From: Chrysomallon squamiferum
Lineage: Eukaryota > Mollusca > Gastropoda > Neomphalida > Peltospiridae
Length of the DNA stretch: 64,000 bases
Reading direction: 5' to 3'
Assembly: GCA_012295275.1 (NCBI GenBank)
Contig: CM022670.1
Location: 31,000,438-31,064,437 of the forward strand
The position numbers and the translations under genes are program-made. Below, piece by piece: positions 1 through 38,406 of the stretch. How positions within the stretch are numbered: position 1 is the first letter of the stretch; every line of letters starts with the position of its first letter. Under the pieces are notes generated by a model. The model searched no databases. It was not told where the DNA came from and saw only the letters and a list, made by a program, of their open reading frames with translations.

Positions 1-285
1 CAAACAAATTAGGTCCGAAGGCCGAAAATGAAATACTGAATCGCACCAAGTCTTAATAATCAAACGAGAGAAGTCGGTAAACATTAGGTGTTTGAAAGAT
101 GTAGACTGATGTATACTGCATTTTTCTTCATTCCAGAAAACAACGTAATATTCAATAATCTGCGATAAAAACTTGTTCTAAAGCCTCATCATCATCATCG
201 TCTTCCATTCTTGACCACAATCTCAAACAGAGATTAGATTTGACTTTGCAACCTTGACCCCTGTCCACCTCCGATGCCTATCGCC

Positions 286-293
286 TATATAAA
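286..293 (+). promoter_or_regulatory. TATA box of LLTP-A
   Basis: A TATATAAA motif lies 52 bases upstream of the start codon at 345, which places transcription initiation near 316-320 and leaves a short 5' leader. Just upstream, at 241-263, the minus strand reads GGGGTCAAGGTTGCAAAGTC, which resembles nuclear-receptor (HNF4-like) half sites. The assignment rests on motif and spacing only. Confidence 0.65.
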
Positions 294-344
294 TATTCTT
301 AAAGATTTAAGTGAGGCACAAATAGCAAATTTTAGAGTGCTGTG

Positions 345-25449
<25,105 letters not shown>

Positions 25450-25585
25450 ATGCGTCACAGCTGGGTGTACGTCCTGGACCTTGAACAAGGTCACTTAATA
25501 ACTTGTTATGTCATCATTAATTTCTATCTAATTTATTTATAATTAATAATGGTTTGAAATTTTAAAAGTAGTGCAATGATCGTGT

Positions 25586-25591
25586 AATAAA
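25586..25591 (+). terminator. Poly(A) signal of LLTP-A
   Basis: An AATAAA hexamer lies 137 bases after the stop codon at 25447-25449. It is followed by a T/G-rich stretch (GTTTTGTTTTGTTTT at about 25611) that fits a downstream element. It is the nearest canonical signal. Confidence 0.65.
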
Positions 25592-27259
25592 AATTGATTA
25601 AAGCATTTTTGTTTTGTTTTGTTTTAAATGTTGCATAACTTTTCATAAATAGCATTTGGTAACAACTAAATATATTTTGTAATTGGTGTAATTTGAAAAT
25701 AAGTGGATCTGATGTTATATCTTTACAGCAGGAGTTTTCAGTTATCTCGCACTAAAGGTTACACACATACAGACTGATGTATGTATGTATATGTGTCTGT
25801 AAATTCAGATATTGAACAAATAACTTAAGGATGAATAATGAATGAATAATAGAACAAAAACAGTATTTTCCACAATATTAACATAGAAACACATACGCAG
25901 ACACACAGTGATATCAGAAGTTAAAACAATAATTATAATAGTGTGAAATTTAAAAAAAAAGAAAAAATTGCTATAATCATAGTGAATATTTAACATTTGT
26001 AGAAATGTGTACACAAAATATTTCTTTCTGCTGATCTGTGTATATGAAAAAGGAGGTGAATTTCTACAGGTGTCGTTAAAAACCGGTTAAATACACTAAA
26101 GAACTGACAAAATTTATTTTACAGTTAAAAAGAATCAGAAATAGAAAACAAAATTAATATGCAACTCTGTATGCACAAATTCATATGATTATATTTATGT
26201 ATATTAGAAAATGTATATAATTTTATTAAAGTGTATTCTACTCGGGAAAGACACCAGACAGACGTATTTATTTAAATTTGTATAATTGCATATGTCGACT
26301 CGTCTCTGTTTCTGAATTATGTACTTGTGTATCTGTGGGGTTTTGGGGGGGTTTGGATGCCATGTGTGAATGTGCTCGCAAATTAAAACAAAAGACAGGC
26401 ACGTTATTTAGAAATCTGCGAAAGAGGAATAAACAAATAAAATTAAAAGCAGTCATAGACACAAATGAGCATATTTTCTAATTAATATAAATATTATGAA
26501 GTATTTTTTCAAAAACATAAACTAATTTTGTTTTCTTTATTTGTCTAATTTTGTGAGCATTGCCATGTAACTGTTTAATTGTTGTAGTTGAAGGCTAATG
26601 TCTGGTATGTTCAGCCGATTTGCTTTAAATAACTGTCATTAATTTTAGTTTGTGCAGGTATTTCTGTGCGTATGTGTGTGGTGTGGGCATTGGAAACATC
26701 TGACTGATACTCAGAGTAGCCATATGGTCTATGAAACATATATCCACTGAACTGCGTTGTTATTTTTAAAAAAAAAATTCGTTTCTTGTTGTTGTTGTTG
26801 CTGCTGTTTTTTTTTGTTTTATTTCTCCTCTTATTCCGGAGTGCCCAGGTAATTCTACTGCACATGGAAACATGATATACTGAAATTTATTTATTTTTAT
26901 TGTATATCAGAATCTGTATCTTGGAACACGATACAAGTGAGGTAACTTTCAGTGATGGTCAATAGTATTGTTATTCAGAAACAATTTATTTTGTTTCTGA
27001 AATGACTCAGTACAGAGATTGTCTTGTGTATGTGATAATAACTTATCTGAATAACACTTAATGTTGAGAGTGCTTAGAGCAATAACTGGAACGAGAGGAG
27101 TTCGAACAATACACTTAGGACGATTACTTTTGCAGTTTATAACTGTGCTGATGGGAGACGGTGAACATTTTAATAAACTGAAGCTTTCTTTTCCTCTTTA
27201 TAATTTATTTTGTAAATATTAAGAAACGTTTCATAGATATTTCGAAATGTTATGATTTA

Positions 27260-27290
<31 letters not shown>

Positions 27291-28120
27291 TTTTTTTTTC
27301 TTTCACGTAGACAATTTTCAAGGTTAAAGTGTTGACAGTAACTGGTGATAGACTGGACGGGTAGGGAAATATATTACATATTTTAGGATTTATGCATCAA
27401 GGTTATTGATCAAGACTTAATTTCAACCTGTAATGTGATATTCATTGATTCATTCGTTTATTTTAAATAAAAGTAATATATTTTTAATATGATTATGAAA
27501 TTAGAATGACTCAAGAAGCTGTTAATACATACAATGTTTCTACTGAAACGTGTTTATAATTCAGATTTTTACCAGAGATAAAAAAACGTTAAATGAGGCA
27601 AATTACAAGCACTATACTAATCAATAACAGCGTGGTGTTAACAAGCGATGCTATACATTGTCATATATTAGAAACATATAGCCATTACCTACGTATACTA
27701 ATGAAGTACAGAGTACGATGACTTTATTAGTCAAAGTTTCCCATTCTTATTATTTTTAGAATAAATGTAATTGTAATATGTAGTAAAGTCCACTGATTGT
27801 GATAATGCTGACCTCACGTGGACATTTTCTTTATCTTCTGTTCATCTGTGCAACCGAGTTTGTACATAGCCCACAAAACTTTGTACCAAAATATTTTTAT
27901 CATCGGCATATTTCACACCTTAATCAAAACAGATCACCGGCTGACAAAATCTGATTTAAAATTTCAGATATAAGTTATCTTCCATCTACGCAGAAAACAC
28001 TATGATCTGGATATGAAATAAATAACAATTTTGAAAACAAAATAACATTTATATTGAATAATCATTTAAATTCAGGTTATACGGGATACACTTTGAAAAA
28101 ACCCAAACAATTTATGATAA

Positions 28121-28264
<144 letters not shown>

Positions 28265-28968
28265 GTCTGTCTGGCACTCTCTCGCCTTCAGACACTCTCA
28301 GTATTTCTGTTTTTATTTATCTTTGTCACTACCTCTTTATATTTGAACATTCTTTGATTCTCTTCTGCCTTTCTCTTTCTCTCTCTGCCTCACACTCACT
28401 GGACAAACTTACTTACATAAGCACATGGGAATATTCTCATTATTTGCATAATGAAAGCAACATCTCAAAAACGACAAAAATAATAATAAAAAAAATAATA
28501 ATAATAATAACAACAACAACAGCAAAAATAATAAGAAGAACGAAGTAGAAAAGAATTTCTTTTATTGAAATTATGCACCATACACTACACACACACACAT
28601 ATATATACATTATAACCAGTCTTAATTAATTATAAAGTGGAAACATCATTTCAATAACCATAGGTATGTCAACAAAAGATACGTGTTATCTAAAAGTTCG
28701 TAAGCAATTAAAAAAGTAAAGAGGGACAGAAGTGGGTTGTTAACAAGGTCCTTCAGATATTTTCGTATTTTGTAACTAATCGTGCAGAGTAAATATTTTA
28801 TAAAGATGAAATTCAGTGAAACATAATTTGCAGTTTGTATATTTGTAATAGCAAAAATGAATGAATTCATGTTTTTTTTTTTTTTATGTCGTATTGGTAG
28901 ATAAAAACAGAACAAAAAAGAGAAAAGGAGACAGAGACGGAGAGAGAACAAGAAAGAGGGATGAAGAT

Positions 28969-28971
<3 letters not shown>

Positions 28972-29013
<42 letters not shown>
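28972..29013. repeat. (GA)n microsatellite upstream of LLTP-B
   Basis: About 42 bases of GA, preceded by degenerate GA-rich sequence from about 28915. It lies about 440 bases before the LLTP-B TATA box. Confidence 0.95.
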
Positions 29014-29015
<2 letters not shown>

Positions 29016-29323
29016 GGACTGGAGTGTGAAGTGGGGAATATTAATACTCTCACAGCCATCCAGTCATCCATCCATGAATAAACATGCATACGAATAACAG
29101 ATAAATACAGATATACAGCATACATGCATACACACACACACACACACACACACACAGTCACTCACCCGAACACATACAATAAGACATTTGAAATATATAA
29201 TTAAGTGAACATTATTATTACTATTTATTAATAACTAACATATCGATGCACTTTAACCAACACAGTCACGTTCACTACGCTAATTATAAAACTATGTAGA
29301 TAACGGCGCGGTCAAAGTGCGGC

Positions 29324-29463
29324 TATAAAAGTTTCATGCTATCTGATTATTAATTGCACACGTGTATCTGTCAGATAGACCAAAAGTCCGATGATAAACA
29401 TTTCATTTCGGTTAGACTGGCTGGACTTTAGACTCAGTGCGTAGTGCTAAGTTGCTATAAAAG
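29324..29463 (+). promoter_or_regulatory. LLTP-B core promoter with two TATAAAAG motifs
   Basis: TATAAAAG occurs at 29324-29331 and again at 29456-29463. The second is the better candidate: a TTCAGA initiator-like site lies about 31 bases downstream (A at 29487), giving a leader of roughly 95 bases before the ATG at 29583. GGTCAAAGTGC at 29310-29320 and TGGACTTTA at 29422-29430 (minus strand TAAAGTCCA) resemble HNF4-type sites. Which TATA is used cannot be settled from sequence. Confidence 0.65.
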
Positions 29464-29582
29464 AGAAACAGCCAGCTCAAGTCTTCAGAACGGCAAGACA
29501 GTGGTGTCACTTATCTGCTTTTGTGAAACTGAATAACCATCTAGAGAAAACAATACTGAGGACGCTTACGTTGAAGACAATA

Positions 29583-29862
29583 ATGCAGCTGTGGCTGTTG
29601 GTGGTCTTTGTGGCTGGGGCTCTAGCCGGTAAGTTAGTTATTTATTTGTAGTTTTGTTTACTTTTGTTTATTAATTATTTTTCTGTTTAGTGTTTTGTTG
29701 TTTGTTTTGTTTTGTTTTATTTATTTATATGTCTGTTTTGTAATTTTTTTGTTTTTATGTTTATTTATTTATTTAATTGTTTATTATTTAATTAATTAAT
29801 TATTTATTTATTTAATTTAATTTAATTTGTTTCGTTTGCTTAATATTGTTTTATTTATTGGT

Positions 29863-29893
<31 letters not shown>

Positions 29894-30814
29894 ATTACAT
29901 AGAATCTTTAGTTATCCATTAAAACTGAAAATAAAGGAAACGTTCGTAATGAAAGAAAAAATGTATTCCATTTTACTAAGTTAAAACTAAAACGATCGTT
30001 CTCTGTTTTTGTGTTTACTTGGTATAAACTATTTATAATTAATATAAGATATCAACATTTTTAATCTGTCTCATAACTATCAAACATGCAAACATTACAC
30101 AAATAATTAGGTATTTCCTTGAAATTTAATATGAATATTCATATATGTATATGTATATATATTATTTAAATTGTACAGGCCCTATCAACATTCGCGAAAT
30201 TTCTGATGACACAACATGCGCAAGAACCTGTGTTGGTAAGTAAATTATAAATAAGTTACAGCTGTACACGAAATTATTGTTACATACATAGATACATGCA
30301 TAAATCCATACATACATATACATATATACATATATACAAAACACACGTGTATATTTTTCTGTTTTACAGGTTCTAACAAATTTCGATACTCCCCGGGTAT
30401 GACATACGAGTTTGACTATAACGTAGTTTCCGAGACAACCATGGAAGGAGCTGATGCTGATCGCGTTTCTGTTGACGTCAGAGCTGTGGCAGACATTGAA
30501 GTCCTGTCACAATGTGACTTCGCGCTCAAGGTTAGCATTAAAAACTCTGAAATGTTACGAAGGCTATTTATTTTATTCAGAAAAAAAGGCATCAACGGAT
30601 TTTTAATGTGCAATTAACTTTCTATCAATATGAGCGCCTATTTATTGTGGTAGAAATGTGAACAAAAATAGCGCTATGTCTGAGTTTTCTGCGGTTAAAT
30701 GTATTTGACTGAAATTAGAAATATTAAAAAGGTTAAAAATAAAAGACATACCACATTTTAAATTAAACAATCTTAATGCAATGAAAAAAAATATATTTAC
30801 TATACACGTTATAA

Positions 30815-30866
<52 letters not shown>

Positions 30867-31660
30867 TAAATTAAATGAAAAAAAAATCCAAAACCACTTG
30901 CATTTAGTAAACATGAACTAAACATGGAAGTTTCATTCTCACTTTGAAATCAGCTGCGAGACGTCAGTGTCTATGATACATCATCATCAGACATGCGCAA
31001 CATGGACCAGAACGGAGCATTCCGAGCAGCTCTCGAGAAAAACACTCTCCGCTTCTCCTACCAAGACGGTGTCATCGAGGATCTGTGCCCAGCAGACGGC
31101 GAAGTCACGTGGGCTCTGAACTTCAAGCGAGGAGTTTTGTCATCCATTCAGAACTCTATGGACAATCTGGAGAAGAACCAAGTTACTCACGAGGCGAGTT
31201 ATTTTAGCACATTTAGTACCATTTTAATTGTAGTTCCATATAACATTTATTTAAATTCGATACGACAACAGTTTCATAAACTGGCCTTGTCCTAGGTACA
31301 GTAAGACCTTTTGATTTAAATTTCAAATTTATCCAGATAAATACATTAATAGGATTATACACTAATTTTGCATTCTATCTACAGTAAGAATTGCAGCAAA
31401 CATTAGTACTGATGTTCTCTTTCCTCTGCTGTTAATATACTACTTACTCACGTGAGCTGTTTATTGCATTTATACAGGCTGACGTCACAGGCAAATGTAA
31501 CACAGATTACAAAGTGGTAAACCGGGGATGGTACACTACAACCATTAAAAAATCAAAGGATCTCATTGGTTGCACAGATCGCCATGGATACAGAAGTGCT
31601 CTACAAGCTACACCGTATAGAGTTCCATCTGTAAGTTCTATTTATTTTGCTGTTTCAAAA

Positions 31661-31698
<38 letters not shown>

Positions 31699-32312
31699 CT
31701 TCTTATTATGACAACATTTAAAAAATAACAATGTTTTCATTGATTTACTGTTTCAAAAATCAGTTGTTCTTTCTATTAAAGCAATAATAATAATTTAAAA
31801 AATGTGTATACGAAGTGACATCAAAACATAACGGAGAAATCAGTCTATACGCATTCAAAAGTTTGCTATATTTTTATTAAAATTTATTATGACTATATCA
31901 ATTACCAAATCAATAACTGTAATTAGACCATATCTATTTAAATCTGAAGATATACTTTTAAATATAAATAACAAATTATTTTCTTTCCACAGAAAATACA
32001 GTCACTACCTCTGCTAAAAAGCACACATGTCTGTGAACAAGAGCTGGGTAAAAATGGACGTCTACAGAAAACGATCTGCCAGGAATCACATATGTTCCGA
32101 CCATTTTCGAGAGTAAACAGCGGCGCTGTAACCAAGGTTACCCAGAAACTTAATTTCAAACAGGAAAGACGTGGTGTATTCACCAATCAAGGTAAAGTTA
32201 ATATTAATAAATATTTTCGTTTTGTAAGTCTGAAAGTCAAAAGTGTGTTTTTAGTTAACTGCAAGATTTTACAGATTAAAAAATAGCAAAGCGATTTATT
32301 TATCGTCCAGGA

Positions 32313-32354
<42 letters not shown>

Positions 32355-35300
32355 CGCCGCTTATATTTTAAAATAAATATCTAGAGATGACTATATTGTT
32401 TTGTTCATGGTTATTGCTGTTATTACGATGGATGAGTTTTGAAATCGAGGTTCACTTACAAATAATGTGAAATGACAAATATTAATAAAATATAACGCCT
32501 TATACAAATAAATTAATATAAAGTTATTTTATTTATTCAAATGCATCAGGTCATTTCTTTAATTTTATTGTAAATAAAGGTGTCATTGGGAGACGGGTAA
32601 CCATTCATTTCGAACATGCCTATGGTCAACCATCTCTCGATAAAACAAAACAGGACGCTATCTCCAAGCTGGAAGAGATCTGTGCAGCTTCTAAAGAGGA
32701 CATCAGACCAGAGGTTCCAGAAATGTTTAGCCAACTCGTGTACATCATGAAGAACTTGGACATTACATCCATGAGAGATATCTACTCTCGTCTGACACGG
32801 AAATCTCTCTGCAGAGACAACAACGTTAAAACCAGGTACGAGATTCTTATGTTTAATAATGTGTAATACAACAATGCAAAAATAAGTAAATAAATAAATA
32901 AAACACAAAGACAGATAGATTTTCAAATTGTTGTTAGCTTCAGACTGAATTGAGCTTAATAAAATCAGATAATTATAAAGAATTGTTTTGTTTCAAGTTT
33001 AATAGTGTGAAGGGTGTGAGGTTTAGACTTTCGCAGCGTAATATTTATGTAATCTGATCCCAAACAAATTTTTTTTAAAATTAATATGCATATCTTTAAG
33101 CCATTTTAATATAGAAAAGCTTAGTCTACACTCCTCATATTACCATTTATAAGAATTTTCCTATAGCTAATCCATCTTATATATCTAATTATTATTTTTA
33201 ATTAGGAAATTTTTCTTCGATGCTCTTCCAATGATCGGTACTGACGCCTCAGTGAGGATGATGAAGGAACTCCTGTTTAACAAAGACGTTACTGACTATG
33301 AAGCAAAAATGTGGATCACTTCACTTGCCTTCATCCAGAACCCAACAGCAGAAATGCTTCAGGAAGCCAAGGTAACACGATTGTTATTACATTTATGAAA
33401 TAAACACTACAACTGAGAGGTTATAAAAAAATAATACTAATAACAAGAAGAAGAAGAAGAAGATAATAATAATAGTAGTGATTGTGATGATCATGATGCA
33501 TTTTACATTTATGATAAACGTACGATATGCACTGAAAGCATTAAAGTTTACTATAATGGAATTCGGTAGGATTTTTCTCTTGCACTAAAATACTCATTTT
33601 GATTCAAAACTACTTTGTTTTATTTTGTTAGCAAGGTAAGCTTTATTTTCTTCAAAGCCAAATAATGTTCACGGTTTGAAAATATTTTCTAATTTGAAGA
33701 TATGTTTACAACGATATATAATTGTAATGTTTAAATGCAGACTCTGTTAGAATCCGACATGACTAGTGATGAAGCATTGCTCCCAGTCTCCACAATGGTA
33801 AACAACTACTGCAGTCAGAAAACATCTTGCCAGTATGAGTCAGCAGTCAGCGCAATCATTGCAACTCTAGAACGAAACATTGGTACAGGATGCTTTGTAT
33901 CAGAAAACAAACTGGATAAAGTTTTGAGAACTTTGCGTGCTCTAGGCAACGCCGGCCACATTGACATCGTGTCTGGCATCCTGAGTACATGCTTCCTTCG
34001 AAGTGGAAATCAAGATGAAGTACGCGTAGCCGCTGTTGATGCTTACCGCAGATTACCATGCTCTGTGGATGTAAGTGTAAAATTATTGTGAATATAAAAA
34101 AAATTGTCATAATTGTCGCAGTAAATAATATAAATTAGTACAAATTTGATTGTGAATGTCAGAAATATTTTTAATGAATAATTGAGATTGCAGTGTTTTA
34201 TATTCCTAAATTATATAATTATATTATTGTCACAGAGATCAGATCTGCTTAATCTCTATGAAGACAAAACCCAAGACTCTGAATTGAGAGTTGCCGCATA
34301 CATCGCAGTCATGCAGTGTCCAAGTGATTCAGTCCTGAGAACAATCAAGAGAACATTGGAAGTCGAGAAAGCAAACCAAGTTGGATCTTTCGTCTGGTCA
34401 CATCTCACAAATCTGATGGAATCCTCCAACCCACACAAGCAAGGCATCAGAAATATCTTGGAAAATGACGACCTCAAGAAAGAATTCGACCTTGAAAAGA
34501 TCAAATATTCAAGAAATTACGAAGGATCTTTCTTCATCGAGAAATTCAACACTGGTGCCATGGTGGAAAGCAACCTCATCTGGTCTGGCAAGTCTTTCAT
34601 TCCACGATCTGCAATGGTTAACCTAACAGTCGATCTTTTCGGAAATTCCATGAATCTTTTTGAGATGGGAGGACGTGTTGAAGGACTTGAATATCTTCTG
34701 GAAACCTACCTTGGGCCATATGGCTACTTTGGCGACAAGAAAGCGGGCGCTAAGGTATGATCTTATTACAATTTGAAACAGCTATGTAAAATAGCTAGTT
34801 AGTTATCTACATATAAATAAATATATGTAATTTATTAAAGAACGATCCATAGAAAAAAAAAAAGAGATAAAAATACATAGAGAAGCCCAGCAGCAACAAC
34901 TATCATTAAGTTATGACATATTTCTTTGAGTGTAATTTAATAGCCATTGATAGTATAATGTCATTAACTATTTAATTTATTCTGCTTAATGTGATTTAAT
35001 ATAGCTCGTAAAACAGTGTCTTTATTATTATTATTATTCTTATTTAGCTTTTTTGTTGTTGTTGTTTTATTAAAGAAGTAGGCGTTAGCAAAATAAAATT
35101 TAACCAATGGAACAAACATTTTTTTCTTTATTTTTCAGAACAATGCCGGTTTGGACCAAATCCGCGCCTCCATGTATATGAGAATGTTTGGTAACGAAAT
35201 GGCTTTCATGCACACAAAGGGAGTAGGTTCACTCCATTCATTGAAAAACTTCCGCTTTATGGACCTGCTTAACAAAGCCTCTTCCTCCTATGACCACCAC

Positions 35301-36473
35301 TTCACGCAAAGCATCATGTTCCTGGACAGCAGCGTCATCGTCCCCACAGTATCAGGTCTTCCCCTGAATCTAACAGTAAATGGAACGGCCACTATTGATC
35401 TAAAAGCCGTCGGAACAGTTAACTTGAAGAAGATAACTGCAAGTCCAAGTAGCATTCTTATTGATGGTGAATTTAAACCAAGGTAAGTTTATATATTTGT
35501 TTCATACAATTAAATATTTGTTTTATCTGATTAACAGTAATATCAAAATTAAAATCAGTAGCAACAACTGTAGTCTTTCTCAGTATGTCTATTATTTCCA
35601 TACCTGTCTTTTGTAATGTCGGCATTATTATTAGTAGTAATAGTTGTAGTAGTACTAGTAGTCATGATGATGATGGTTACATTTGTAGTAGAAATGTTTT
35701 ATATATTGTCAACGATACATAATTTTTTAATATTGAATTTATTTATCCTGCATTTTCTTTTTACATAGCGGTTCTGTTCAGATGACAGGAATTATGAGTG
35801 TGGACGCATTCGTAACTAAGATTGGAATGAAAGTTGTAAACACCTGGCATTCCAGCACAGCAGTTCGTGGCAGAATCGAACTCAACCGAGGCAAAGTGCT
35901 CAGCGTGGAACTTGAAATGCCTCAGGAGAAAATGGAAATACTTGATGTTAGGTAAGTTAATATTTTAAATTTAGGGGAAAAACAAATTTATAATATAAAG
36001 AAATAAAGAAAAAGGTAAAAATTGAAAATCGCACCATTACCCTACACGCAATCACAGAAACAGCAATAGCAACAACAACAACAACGCAGTACCAATAAAA
36101 AGGAGTAGATTTATAATTCATTTGATCGTATTTGTATATTTTCTTACTGTGTTCACTGTCTTGTGTTATTTTAGAACTGCCTTCTTCTCACTGAACGGCG
36201 ACTCTGTCCGTAAACAGAAGATGCTGGAGACTGAAAGAAAGACGATTAAACTGTGCTCTGGTTCAAGACTTGCCACTGTCACTGGTCTGGAAATCTGCTC
36301 TGAGTTCAACTATGTGAACGCCTCCATGAGAGACAATGCCCCATACTTTCCATTCACTGGACCATTCAGTATGGAAATTGCCCTCTTCAAACGAGACACC
36401 CACAGAACTTACAAGTTACTCGCTAAGAGAACTGAGGTAATAATTTTATTATTAAATTATTAGTTGTTCACTA

Positions 36474-36505
<32 letters not shown>

Positions 36506-36692
36506 AACACACGTATACATGAATATATACATACATACATACATACATATTCACACACATACAAATATTAGGTCTATTTAGAATTAAGCTAATAAAAAAG
36601 GCAGTATTTAATTATAAACTTCAAACTTTAACTTTATTTAATTTTTTCTTTGATTGTCTCTTCCCTTTCATTCGTATTTCTTCTTCTTCTTC

Positions 36693-36728
<36 letters not shown>

Positions 36729-38364
36729 CGTTTTAATCCAATCCAAATAATATTTTCATTCTAATAAACTGTTTTCGTTTGACAGACATCTCAATCCAGC
36801 ATTGCCCAGCTTGCACTGAACACACCTGGCTCAAAAGTCGACCGAAATTTGGCTTTGGACTTTGAATTGAATTTCAAGAGGAAACATTTTGAAATCAGTC
36901 TCACCTCTCCCTGGAAGAAGGTATCAGCTAGAGGTAAGTTTTCACATGATATATTCTACACATTGTCTTAGAATTAATAAAAAAAAAAAAATGACAATTG
37001 TAATAATTTGTATCTTTTTAATAGTAAAATGAAAGTAACCTTATTTATAAAAACTAAACAAATAGTAAAAATAAAATAATATTAATAAAAAGTAAAATAA
37101 CATAAATTCGATGAATGAATGAATGAATGAAAAAAATAAAATACATTAAAGAAATTAATTTTCTGTCAAATAAAATGAATTGAAACGGAATGTGAAAAGC
37201 CGTTATAAATATGTAAATTTTATCAAAGAAGTTTCTCGCATTTTGTAGGAGATGCTACGATCAACAAAAACCATTGGGCTCTGAGTGGTGGCATCGTTCT
37301 TGATGGACATCGAGAATATTCCGTGGACAGTGAAATGAAGATTAACAAACAGAAAGACAAAGTGATGTACAAACCTCGTCTCACCATCGTCCGATCGGGA
37401 ACAGACAATATTATTCTCTCGGGAATACTTGTAACAGAGAAAAACAAAATAGCCGATTTGGAGATGTCTTTGTCTGGTATTCGAAAACATCCGGTAATTG
37501 TGAAAGGTAGGAATGTGGTCATTATAGCTTACATTTACCGCATGTTTTAATAATTAAAGGTAAAGAAAATAAAGTTGTACTTATTTAAAACTTATAAAGA
37601 TTACGAAAATATTTAATTTAAAGCCTGTTTTCATAATAGACATGTTTAACAGACACACTCATTCATAAACACATACAGTCTGTACAAACAAAAACACATA
37701 CGTATTTATGTACAGATATATATATATAAATACACACGCACACACACACATACATCTCTTTCACTTTTGTTTAATTATGTTTCTCGCAGCCACTGCTACC
37801 AGCTCTAAGTATGACAAGACCATTAAGACCTCCATGAGCTTTGATCCAAAGAAGTATTACACTATGGCTGCAGGATTAATTCACGAAACCAATAGCAAGC
37901 GTGCTTCGTTCAAATTCGTTCCAACTCTGAAGATCGAATCACCAACATCAGAATTAATCGCTCTGGTTGTGTCTGCAGACTACAGAGAAGGAAAATCATT
38001 TAAAGGAGATATTTCTGTCAGCTCTGACGAGCTTCTATCCAAACCTGTGAGAATTTCATGTGAGTTGGTGCCTTTTGTTCTACACACATGAACACATTCT
38101 TATCTTGATTTTTTAACTGATGTATTTACCAGATATTTGTTGTTTTTAAAATCAAAATTACTGACTAATTATTTGTTTCACATCTTGAAATATATTATTT
38201 AAAACACAAAAGACACACAAAAAAACATTAAAGGATACTGTGTGTTAAGTTTTGATATTATTTATTTATTTATTATTATTATTATTTTTTTAAATGTTAA
38301 CAATACCTGTTTAAATTTGTTTTACTACATCTTAAAATCGTCATTATACCTCGTTATGTGTATG

Positions 38365-38406
<42 letters not shown>

